This document shows, in pieces, positions 44,450 to 54,850 of a stretch of 64,000 nucleotides of DNA. The position numbers and the translations under genes are program-made. Position 1 is the stretch's first letter. Every line of letters starts with the position of its first letter. The notes beneath the pieces were generated by a model. The model had not been told where the DNA came from. It saw nothing but the letters and a program-made list of their open reading frames with translations, and did not search any database. Origin of the DNA: Rhodosorus marinus (Eukaryota; Rhodophyta; Stylonematophyceae; Stylonematales; Stylonemataceae); NCBI GenBank assembly GCA_029953675.1, contig JAMWBK010000001.1:409001-473000 (forward strand), given 5' to 3'.

Positions 44450-46064
44450 TCAGAACATGCGGTGGGTTGGAGTGTTCAGTTGTGGATAGTGTACCCTTGG
44501 CTGTGATTCGACAATCTTGATGTTGTGTGCTTCCTCAAAGCTCTTCTTAGCACTCTCTAACTCTTCGTGCGTTGAAGCCTTATCGAGAGCATGAAAGGCC
44601 TTCATAAAAAGCCGGTCCTTAACGGCGTCCACTTCGCTTAGTCTCTCGTAAGTAGCCGTCAAATCGACTAGCTTCTTTTCTGCTGCGGCTTCGACGTCAC
44701 TGATTCCAACCTTCGTTGCATGGGTAGCAATAGAAACGTAAAATAAACGCGGTCATTAGTTGCACGGGGTTGCGGTGAAACCGGGTCAGAGCAAGAATCT
44801 GCTCTCCTCAGGGCTGGCTACCCACCTCATCCTTCTCGATTCCCATTTTCTCCCGAACTCTCTTCATGTCTGCTTGAACATCGAGTGCTTCTTCTTTTGG
44901 CTCAGCGCCGTCAAAAATTTCCTTGAGAATACCATTATTTCTCCTAATGCGATCCCAGCTGGTTGTCTTGTCCTCCACAGCCTCGTCAGTGTCGTGACCT
45001 CGGTGAAACGCCGCGGCATCATCAACCATCTTACTCGTCATCGATTCCTGTTGAACGCTCAACCACGACCTCAGAAAATCATGAGCAAAGATCACAGCTG
45101 GTGGCTGAGGACTGCAGCGAACCGTACCTCAGAGCTGAAGGAAAGTTTGAACTTTTCCGCTGCCTGTTGCAGCTGCATATGTTCCCTTTCCCACACTGCC
45201 TTTTGCTGTTCATCAAACAGCCTTCTTTGTTCTTGGGATTGCCTCGGATGTTGTCTGAACTGACCTATTTGAATCGCCGCGGGTCGCTTGAAGCCACCTT
45301 GCTCTTGAGCGCCTAGTTGTTCTATGCATTCATCCAACAGTTCTTCAGATAACATGGACTACAAAGCGATTCTGCCCTTGCGTGAACGGTGAAATGCGCC
45401 GTACCAGGAATTCTAAACTGCACAGACGGATCCAGCTGAGGAGCAACTGCGTCCTGCTGTAGTTGGAAGGGTTCCCGAATTTGCGGATCTGAAGGATTCG
45501 TACGGGGACTGTCCCCGTCGGTGTCACCTCTCTTCTCCTTGGGTACATATTTGGATATGTCGTACTCAGGATCATTTGGGTGGAAATAAGATGCGTATCT
45601 CGCCATATCCAACTCCATCTCAAACTTCTTTTTCCTCAAAACCCCTTGGATTTGGTGCACAAAGAACAAACAGGGAAACAGTGAAGAGAGCGTCAAACTC
45701 CGAAGTTAGCTTGGCAGAAATATATTCCCATCCCTTTTCGTCATATCTGCTGAACATCCTCCTCCTCATCCTCACCATACACATAGCAATAAGCTCTAAG
45801 CTGATCTCGAGAGTAATTCCTTATATCTTCAAACGTCAGCTCTTCCACGGGTTTGATATCCATCTCATTCAGCCGCTGAACACGGATATCGGGGAGGTCA
45901 CTAGCCTTCACAAGCTCCGCGAGTCCTTCCCTAACTATAACATCTCCAGGCTCCTCCTCAACCAGCAGCGTCCCATCAATCGCCTTCGTCCTCCCACGCT
46001 TCTCATTCTGCGAAGCAGGCGCAGCATGACTACGCTCCGCCATATTCAAACCACCCCCGCTCAT
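44450..46064 (-). CDS. SAP-like domain and coiled-coil protein, 408 aa
   Basis: Five exons (46064-45776, 45644-45405, 45342-45128, 45047-44826, 44710-44450) fit in phase. Residues of about 75-115 read EELTFEDIRNYSRDQLRAYC then VYGVLRKKKFEMELDMARYA, spaced like a SAP helix-turn-helix (nucleic-acid binding), interrupted by intron 1. A linker of Pro, Asp and Lys follows, then a Gln-rich coiled-coil stretch (QEQRRLFDEQQKAVWEREHM). A mixed-charge helical region follows with TTSWDRIRRNNGILKEIFDG, and a final helix with YERLSEVDAVKDRLFMKAFH. I do not recognise the family. A nuclear DNA- or RNA-binding role is inferred only from the SAP-like segment. The start is the first ATG (46064). Confidence 0.7.
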
Positions 46065-46964
46065 CGATCCTTAGCCCTCATCCTTCCCTCTTGAAAGAAG
46101 ATAGCCCTCAACCTATTCATAGCCTTCCCTCCTCAAAGGCAAAGAGCAGGTTACAAATCTAGTCATCCTCTCCATCCCCTTCGGCTACTTACGTCAATGT
46201 GCTCCTGACGGATGACTTCCATGGTGACACATAAAGCGAGATGCTATAATATTGAATTAGGAAAATTTTGGTTCGACAGACTGTCATTTTAAAATTCCAT
46301 GGTTTTCAATCTCTTTGGTGAATCCTCCCAACAGCCGATTGGGAGGGATCAAAGGCTAAGGTTCTCGAATGAAGGACGGTAGGAAGGCGGTAGCGGAGCG
46401 CGACCCCAGAACTAAGGCAGCATTACTGTACCAGAGCGTCAGACTCAAAGAAAAAGGCGCTCAGGACTGTTACCACCTCGTCGATTAGCGACATGCGGAC
46501 TTGGGAAGACGTCTAGCGGTAACGGGGAAGTAGGAAGAGGAGAAAGGACGAGTTGTATTTTTTGCAGTAGGAACCGAAAACAACATTCTTGAGACGGAGG
46601 AGTTCTTGAGTAGATCCAACTTCTGAAGTTGGGCTAGAAATCATCGAATCGAATCGCATATGGACGGTCAGCGGGAAAGACCTTCGCTTCACTGAAACGG
46701 GGTTTGTTTTGTGCAAACCCTCTTTTCCCCGGCTATTTTAGAGCGAGGAAGTTTCATCGACTAGTCGCCCAAAGGCTTCCCAATGAGCCTATGCATATTG
46801 TGACACAGTTGCTAAGCGGCACCTGGCCCCAAGTATGGGTCAAACTTTTCAATCCTCTTTCCCTGAAACGAGAGCGAGGCTAGAACCGTCCTCAACGAGC
46901 TTGTTCATCCAACCTCGTTTTCCAGCGGTACTCTTCTGTATTGTACCAACTCCTTTGGGTGGGT

Positions 46965-47306
46965 ATGAAAGGCGCTACTGGGCTCCTCCTCCCCGTGAAC
47001 CGCCACTACTTTCAAGTCCGAGGGTTTCGCTCGTCCGCTTTCATCATGCTGCAGCGATCAAACCAGGAATTCCAACTCGCTGGAAATGAGTCACCGCCAA
47101 TCCCATCAAAGCGGTTTCACAGGATTGACAGGAAGTACAATATGGATTTTACAATAGTACATACATTAAACAATTTCGGCAAGTATACAGTTGAATGCGA
47201 CTTCGGTTACAGCAAGTATTGTGGGAAACTAATCACAGGGAATTTCCAAAGGAAGGAGCAGCAGCGAGCCCGGGCCAAAAAAAAAGGTCATATAAATGCA
47301 GAATGA
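46965..47306 (+). CDS. Possible small basic protein, 113 aa
   Basis: An ATG at 46965 opens MKGATGLLLPVNRHYFQVRG with hydrophobic and Arg residues as in a mitochondrial leader. It continues KRFHRIDRKYNMDFTIVHT and LNNFGKYTVECDFGYSK to a very basic end (QRKEQQRARAKKKGH). An overlapping frame from 46835 is also open for 84 codons, so the choice is uncertain. A convergent position, 51 nt before the MYB gene end, fits the window's layout. No family is recognised. Confidence 0.35.
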   Translation: MKGATGLLLPVNRHYFQVRGFRSSAFIMLQRSNQEFQLAGNESPPIPSKRFHRIDRKYNMDFTIVHTLNNFGKYTVECDFGYSKYCGKLITGNFQRKEQQRARAKKKGHINAE

Positions 47307-47357
47307 GACGGCCTCTGCGCTCCAAATAGAAGCAAGCTTGCACGATGCACTGTGCGA

Positions 47358-48768
47358 TTATCCTTTTGTAGCTGCTTTGGTTTCCTTTCCAGGCTTCACC
47401 TGTAAGGACTTCTTCGGCTCCCTCAATGCGACGGGGGGGGCGTTCCTGATTTCGACGCTTTTTGCATCCTTCTTGGTCGTGGCAATGCCATTCGGTTCTA
47501 TTTCAGAGATACTGCTTGTTGGCATTTTCGCATCGTTGATCGAGTCCCGTCCGGACTCCTTCTCAGAATCGTCTTCCCCTTCTTCCTCCTTGGCCTCTAA
47601 TCCTTCCTGGTGTCTCACTCTGAAAAGATCACCCTCGCTCATACATCTCCTCTGGTTTAGAAGTCTCTCATCCTCTGCACCTTGCGAAGACCCAGCCTCC
47701 GCAGTCGGTTTTCTTTGCAATTTCAAGAAATATTTCTGAGCATGCGTTCGCACTTGGGTTGGATTGCGACTGCCAACGTAGTTTGCTATCGCACGGACGT
47801 CTTTCTGCCCAAACTTTTCAACGGCTTCAAGGAACCTCTTGTGCTCTTCCGGAGACCAGTACCTTCGCGTCGATTTACTTGTGTCGTTTTTCTCACGGTC
47901 AGCTGATGAGTACTCGTTAATCTGGGTGATTCAAGATATTGGTCAGTCAGACAGAAATCGAGAATACGAAGTCTTGCTGTTTCTTGCAGTTTACCTGCTT
48001 CTTCAATGCCTCAATCTTATGTCTCGCCTGGTACAACTCGTCCTGTAATCTTACATTGATCTGCTGGAACTCTGAAACGTAAGCGAGGAGCTGAGAAATC
48101 TGCGCCTCCGGGTTGTACGTCTGCTCTGAGCCCGCGAAGGAAGGTTGTGGTGGAAGGGGATGCGAGTAACTTGGGAAGTTATAGTAGGGGCTCCTCCTTC
48201 CGTGAACAATTGTAACAGGTCTATGGTGTACGACGTCCTCAGAACCATTTACACTCTTGTAACCCTGCACCGAGAAGAACCGTATGACTTTAGCATACTA
48301 GTTGACGTCACTTACAACTGGGTCAACCACAGCCTTCCACTACGGTGTGCGCCGAAAGCGCTTTGGCTTTTGAAGGCACACGGACCCGTTATTCCTATTA
48401 CGAACATGACAACGTACCCGGTCCTCTACATATTCCGGTACACCCACGGGTTCATATCCATACGGATGTATTGCATTTGCGCTTCTCATTGGCGGTGGCG
48501 GATAGTGCGGATGACGCTCCGCGGGCAATGTTCGTTCCATTTCATGATTCCCGCTTACTCTTCTCATCGGTACCGATGTGTAAGGTCGTGGTCTTGGTTG
48601 CTCGCTAAGCACCGGAAGAAACGGGGCAGACTCCATTCTTGTCGGAGAACCGCTACTTTGGTGCCTCTGAAAATCCGCACTTTGTCCGGCAGGCAACCTA
48701 TTCATTGGTATATTTTGGTTGTTTAGCTGATCCGTCATGTACGTAGTCGTATAGCTTCCGGCGGCCAT
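47358..48768 (-). CDS. MYB-like SHAQKYF-class transcription factor with coiled coil
   Basis: Three exons (48768-48418, 48264-47995, 47921-47358) give 394 residues. The N-terminal third is low-complexity and rich in Pro, Arg and Asn. Exon 2 ends in a predicted coiled coil (SEFQQINVRLQDELYQARHK, IEALKKQ). Exon 3 begins with a single MYB repeat: RRYWSPEEHKRFLEAVEKFG, QKDVRAIANYVGSRNPTQVR, THAQKYFLKLQRK. This is the SHAQKYF-type single-MYB motif (here THAQKYF) found in plants, algae and other eukaryotes. A Glu/Lys-rich tail follows. It should bind DNA as a dimer in the nucleus. Target genes cannot be inferred. A coiled coil directly ahead of the MYB repeat is less usual than one after it. Upstream DNA is G/T-rich in sense. 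Confidence 0.85.
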
Positions 48769-51700
48769 AGACACAACTAAAAAGAAACGGGGAGTCAAAG
48801 AGAGCAGGACTTCAGCTTGGCTGTATTGGTAGTTCAGCTGTATACTGAATTCTATAAACAGAAATTTCCCTCTACGAACTGCAATCACAGACTGCCTACG
48901 TAACCATTCCCAGACTGCAACTGGACAACGGCTCTTCGAACCACCAAACATCGATCCCCAAAAAGCTCTTATCCGAGAGAAAAGGCTTACCGTGAACTCA
49001 GTCTCCCTGTGGAGACCCAAAAATGGAACCTCACTCCACCGGAGGTTCACCTTCGTCCAAGTACCAAACAAAACTAGGTCCCTTCTCAGGTCCCTGCTAA
49101 ACCACACCAACTGTTTCCACCACAACACAAATCGATCGACACAACAATCAACCGCATTCAAAGTAGATTATCCCTCACTCCCCCAACCCCCCCAACACCC
49201 CTTCCTACCCCCTTTTAGACCTCTCCTCATGCGCTACACAACTAGTTCAGCATGTGCGCAAGCAACACCTCCCACCCACAATCAAACTCATCTCTGCAAG
49301 CTCTGTGTCAACACAACTTTTCACACCCTCCACTCCCTCTCCACACCCCTGTCTCTACTTCGCTTCACTTCACCCTCTCCGCATCTTTGCCGTCCATTTC
49401 AGCCTTGCCTTTTTAGTTCGAATGTTTTTTTCCCCCGGTTCTGATGTTTCCTACTCCACGCAAAACAAAGGGGACGTTCCGCAAACGTTTTAATTTTCCA
49501 CCGAAAGCTCTTTCAGTGCTAAAAATCTAATTGTCTCATCAGCAAATTCGAACGATTCCAATTTTCTGTAAAAAAGACCCCTTTCTCATATTGTCACTTT
49601 CAATTTATCCCTTTTTCGTTCTTTTCAACCCCCCCCCAAAGTCTCATTCCAAGGTAAACATTTCCATCCTACCCCTCTCCCCATGCATCTATTCCCCCCC
49701 CCCACCCCCTTGCTTCTGTTTATCAGATTTTTCCTTACCACCATTGCCTGAATTTTAGTAATGTCAAGATAGTCTTTCGAACAAGGGATATTCGCTCGAA
49801 TTTTAATAGTCCAAAATTGAAGATGGATAAACAAAGAAGAAGGGGGGTCGAGTGTGCGTGTGTGTGTATTGAAGGGCTGGGGAAATTGCAACGGGGGAAA
49901 CTTGAAATTTCCAGCTCCTTGTAACATGGGAGAGAATCCCGACGGGGGGTTGACCAACCTGATTGATTTTAACGGACGACATATGTGGGTTGATATTGAT
50001 GAACAGTTTTTTTCTAGTTCTCGAATTATCAAACAATTAAGAACAACTGTTGTCTTTTTCGTAGGGGTGTTGAAATGGGATATGTCAACCACGAGCTAGT
50101 TTGATAGGGGTGGGAGGGAGGGATTATGTTTTATGATGAAATCGAGCTAGAAATTTTCATTCCCAGCTCATGGCCATCGAAAAACATGCTTCAATTATTC
50201 GGCGAAAGAGATGGGGGGCGGTGAAATGCGATACATGAGAGGCCATGAGCGTCCGTTTTTTGCTGTATTTGACTGGATACGGTTTTTGCATGCCACTTTG
50301 TAGACCACGGGAGCACGGGTATCTGGCGAAAACAAAATTCCTGTAACATGATTGGTATACTATTTATGAATAGTGTATATTTTATCCAGATATGCGTGAA
50401 AGCTAATCAGTTCGCCCGGCGGTCTCCCAATGACGAATCAAGAAGCTTTGTTGTTTCCCGGGAAACCATATCATCCGCACAACGCCTTGGTTTTCACCCT
50501 GGCCCTTCCATTTTTCTTAATTTAGCATACATTTTTTCAACAATATGTATTATATTGTTGAAAAAATGTATGTTTCAGGGTTAATACCCTAAAACCCCTT
50601 GCAACAAACGGAGGGCACGAGCCCGAATCCGATATTCGATCTGTTGAAGCAAGGGGGGTTCTCTTCTTAGATGTCCCGGTCAAAGAAGGTTTATATTGTT
50701 ACCTTTTGATCCAGGGAAGATGCTAAATAGAGAAATCTCATATGATAACCACTTGGCCTTCATGGCCAAGTCCAAACTGGCCTCGTACCAACGCGGGTTT
50801 ACAAGCACGTACTACAACAGGACAGATATTTCTTTTTGAGCGCTTTTTTTGTTATGAAAATTGATTTTCTTTGGTCTGACAGTAATTCTCGCGGAATGAG
50901 CAAATAAATCATGCCTCCGCCGGGAGTGATTTTTTAGCTCGTTTTTTCCGTCAACGTATTCTGCGATTAGATTCTTCCAGTATTCAAATGTGGTCAACTG
51001 TGATGCAGCCATCGCAGCTGCTTGGTTGAACTGTGTTTTTCAGTAACTTCCGGATTTCGCCGAAATTGTGGCGTTACTTTCAAAATATTTCTACAACGTC
51101 TATGTGGGGTCTTTCCTATAAGGAGGTACCATAGTTAAAGGTCAAGTCGTATGCACCATAGAGTCAGTGAGGATAATCTGCAATTGAAATACTGAACCAA
51201 TAGCGTTGTTCGATGTGGATAAACCTCACACCCGCTCCGCTTGGTCCGCTTTTCGCTCTTCGAGCAGCAAGTTGTTGCTTGCGTACGGGGCTTCAAGCTG
51301 GATAGAGGCCCTCTACCTTTCAGAGGGCGGGAGTTTTCATGTACATGTCGTGTTGTAGGTCTGTTCTATTGACTGCCTAGCAACGTATTTGAAGAAGGAT
51401 GCAAGTAGAAAGTCAGCAACACGCATCACGAAATGGTTCGTCTACCGAAGCGCTGGAGGCTCCCCATCTAGACTGGAGGCGAATACCATCCCTAGAAGCA
51501 AATAAGTAGGCAACCAGTCCGGCCTCGGTTGCGGGAACCAATGTCTGAAGTCGCCATGGCATTCTTCGTAGACCTTCAACAAAACAGCACTAACATGAGC
51601 ACTTGCTCATCCACAACTAATCACGCAAGGCAGGTTTGCGTGCTTCCTTTTCGGATACGTGCTCGTAGATACTATAGAAAATAGAACTACGAGTCCAATT

Positions 51701-51854
51701 TTCTCATGCGCACGCTGCGGTGCGAAAGCTGGGAAGGGTTTCGAGCCGTGTTTCACTCTCTTTTCGGATTTTCGGTTTGGGTTTTATCAATTGATGAACT
51801 AGTAAGAGTTAGCATTTGCGTGTCAGTTTGCAATTTCTGTCGCAGGGATTTGCC
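48769..51854. other. Long intergenic region with low-complexity tracts and a hairpin
   Basis: 3.1 kb. 48980-49700 is C-rich on plus with several runs of seven or more C (G/T-rich in MYB sense). 49800-50300 is G-rich on plus with a (GT)n run at about 49853-49868. It contains the 20-bp perfect hairpin at 50526-50572. A minus-strand frame at 51012-50812 (66 codons, MAASQLTTFEYWKNLIAEYV...) and a plus-strand frame at 50348-50584 are possible but unsupported by homology. 51100-51850 holds nothing I can identify. Confidence 0.45.
50526..50572. repeat. Perfect inverted repeat, 20-bp arms, 7-nt loop
   Basis: Left arm 50526-50545 (CATACATTTTTTCAACAATA) and right arm 50553-50572 are exact reverse complements separated by TGTATTA. 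AT-rich and intergenic. It could be a small foldback element, the tip of a MITE, or a transcript-end hairpin. Confidence 0.95.
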
Positions 51855-53724
51855 TCAGACCGGAAGTCTCGTAAGCGCGCCCTTTCTGGATTCTACTTTT
51901 CGACTGGATAATTCCGCAATGGACTTCCCCAGCTCACCAACTTCTGTCAAAAGTTTCTTGCTGTACATGTGACCTGTGCCTGTTGAATCGAAGTGCTCAC
52001 GCAAAAGCCTGTGAGTCTCTCGATCGGGCTGTACTTGCTGCTCGATCATCCTCCTCAGCATCCCAATCATGCGCAGACCCATTCGACGACTTGAGTAGAT
52101 TTCAACCATTCGTCGACACGCGTGAGGCGTCCAACCTATCGTTTCTCTCATTTCTTCAAACACTTCCTCCACCGCGTTCAGATTCTCACCCTCCCCGAGC
52201 ACTGCAACGAGTTCATGGTATGTCCTCACATCTATTCGCATCCTCTGTCTTAGCATCAGTTCCTTAGTCGACATCGCAACAGATATGTTTCTTGCTCGCA
52301 ATTGCCCACGAAGAAGCAGGGACATTGTATGCGCGGTTGGCTTGATTTCGTCCTTTTCCATCGATTCTAAAAGCTTCTCGGCCAAAGCCACTTTTCCATG
52401 TGCGAGATACCCCTCAAGTAAACCACTATAAACGTAATAGTCTGGTCGTAATTCCAGCCTATACTTCGAGAAGTCTACAATCAGGAGATGCAACCAGTTG
52501 CGAGATTGGAACAGGTACATACCTGGCCATTTCCCCAATTATGGACACAGCGTCCTCCAAACGGCCGAGTTTACTGTGGGCCTTAATCAATGCGGCCCAG
52601 CTCCTTCCATGTACGGCTTCTGGAAACTCCCCGAGCATCTTCCGGAACGTCGACTCTGCACCCGTGAGGTCTTTGCAGGCAGTCCGAGCTTGAATGATAG
52701 AGGAGATGAGGAGATCGTCCACTGGTAGGTTGAGCGATCGCACCTTTTTGAATGCAGTGTCGACCCACTCCTGATAACCGCGGTCAGCACAGTACTTGAT
52801 GAAGGGACCCAGCGTTCTCAAATCGATGTGGAGGCCTCGACGTTGCATGTTTTCTAGGTACCGCCAGGCTTCTTCCGCGTATCCGTGCTTGGCGAAGGAT
52901 CGGATAAGTATGTTGTATGTGAAGCTGTCTGGGGCGACGTTTTCCAACTTCTGCGAGGGGAAACCATCCACCGTACCAGTGATTGCTTGAGCTCGATTCT
53001 TCGAATAACAGTGAAGTGGGGAGTTGCTTCGAGCTTACCATTTGGTTCATCAGTCGATGAATTTGACTGAAATCGTCGCAACTTGCTGCCAGCAGAGCGT
53101 TCCACGCTCCTGCATCCGGCTTAATCCCTTTATCAAGCATCCTCTTCCATGTCTTATTCAGAACAGAACCAGATAGTCCCGTCCTTCCCATGGTCGTAAG
53201 GATGCTCGTGTATCCCTTTAGATCAAGCTGAAACCCGTCGCCCTCAATGGAATCGCAAATTTTCTCAAGCTCCGTGCGGTAACCCTTGGCGTGGTTCAGA
53301 TGGGCCGTGACGTAGTAGTTTCGCATCTTTCCCCACAGCGACGGTTGCTCCTTCATTATCCGGGGCTTCAGACTACTCATCAACTCCGCCACACGAGAAA
53401 AATTTCCCTTGTCGCTTAGACTTCTCGCGGTGCCCACCTGCTTGACAAGAAAGGCGCGCGCGGGGCTTGCCATACCGAAGTCAATAGCAGACGCCCCAAA
53501 CGCAGGAAACGCTGAACGAAAATTGGAATGTCCGAACAGTCACATGCCACAGCGTTCCTATGTCTCTTCGAACTTTCCAAAGGCAAAAAAGCTTCGGCAC
53601 CACTGGCCCACCGGCCCTCAGCGGAAACCAACCCGTCGTCACCTCTTCGTCCAAGTTTTTCAGTCAGTGCTCTGCTTCCTATGCCAATGAGCTTGGGGTT
53701 CTGGACGCTCAGGCAGGAGGCCAT
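51855..53724 (-). CDS. Pentatricopeptide repeat protein (P-class), about 528 aa
   Basis: Four exons: 53724-53643, 53511-53039, 52950-52523 and 52458-51855. The first is inferred. Its ATG, Leu/Arg/Lys-rich content and in-phase donor give a leader beginning MASCLSVQNPKLIGIGSRAL. A shorter product could start at the ATG at 53473. Repeats include DSFTYNILIRSFAKHGYAEE, RSWAALIKAHSKLGRLEDAV, PDYYVYSGLLEGYLAHGKVA and DVRTYHELVAVLGEGENLNA. The 64-nt third intron (52522-52459) restores the exact 35-residue spacing across IIGEMA and RLELRPDY. The C-terminus is basic, without editing motifs. Organelle RNA binding is inferred from the family. It is divergent from the next PPR gene over a 1.1-kb spacer. 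Confidence 0.83.
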
Positions 53725-54850
53725 GGGTGGCCTGTACGACGATATTAGGGACGTTGACTGCCTCGTGTTTTGCCATGTGTTCGTGGGTTCAAATTTCTTT
53801 CCTCGGAAGATCTCTCCCCTCCATCGGATCTCAACTCCACAGTCGAGCTCTGAGCAGCCTAACCCAAATGATACGATCGCTAGTTCCTCCGGGAGGATAA
53901 TTTGAACGTTTTACGTTTTGCTTCATCGCAGACATATAAGCCCATCACCTCGCTGAGCCTGGTTGTATGTTTATGTCTCTGAGCTCAACCACCACAAAAA
54001 TGCGAGACGTGACAAGGGCAGCACTGTTTTGCGCAGTGTCTGCTGAGAAAAACCCGGTTACGAAGCCAGGACTATAGTACGCGCAAGTCATGAGCATTAA
54101 ATTTTGGGTAGCATTGCAACTGCACCCTACTCAGCACTCGAGTATCTGCGGCTGTGTCTCTGGAGCAGCTCCGCCGTGCTTGTCCACCACCGGCTGCGCT
54201 CCGGCTGACACCAAATCTTCAGGATGAGGGCGTACTTACGAGCAAGAGCAGTGAACTCGCGTATGGTTGTACTTGGAGTGCTGACAATTTTCTACTGTAG
54301 ACTAACCCGACTGGACGACATCCTTAGTGTCCGTTGATCGATCTGAGTGTACAGCAAAGCGTTGCGTACAATAACTAGAGTTTCACCTGCCGAAGCCGGC
54401 TGAACATCAGAGTGTTATTCTTACTCCTGCGAAATCTGATCAATCTGTTGATCAATACATCATAGTATGTGACGATCAGACTGCCAAAGCTTTTATCCAT
54501 GGATCCAATCGCAAGTCCAGCCTCACCGGCAGAATGCAATTTCTACGGAGAACTGCTTTTGAACGAAGCTGGTAGCGGACGACGTACCCCATGCGAGAGC
54601 GAAGGTGGCGGAAGACAGGGTAAGGTTTGAACCCTGGAGAAGGAGCTTTGGTTTATACTTAACGAAGGCTTAAATATCCCTGAGTAGCCCAGGGATGAAG
54701 TAGTAAACTGGAAAGCTGACGTTTTAGGGGAGCAGAATGGCGAAGGCTTGGTGCGTTTTGATGGAGTATTGCCAGCGTATGACTCACGAGAGAGAAGTTG
54801 GGCTAAACCGTTGAGGTACTGACTCTTATTTTGGAGACGGTGGAGCCAGG
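53725..54850. other. Divergent spacer between two PPR genes, no gene seen
   Basis: 1.1 kb. The central part (about 53950-54800) has no open frame of notable length on either strand, which is unusual here. I see no RNA gene or repeat. It presumably holds the promoters of both flanking PPR genes. Confidence 0.5.
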
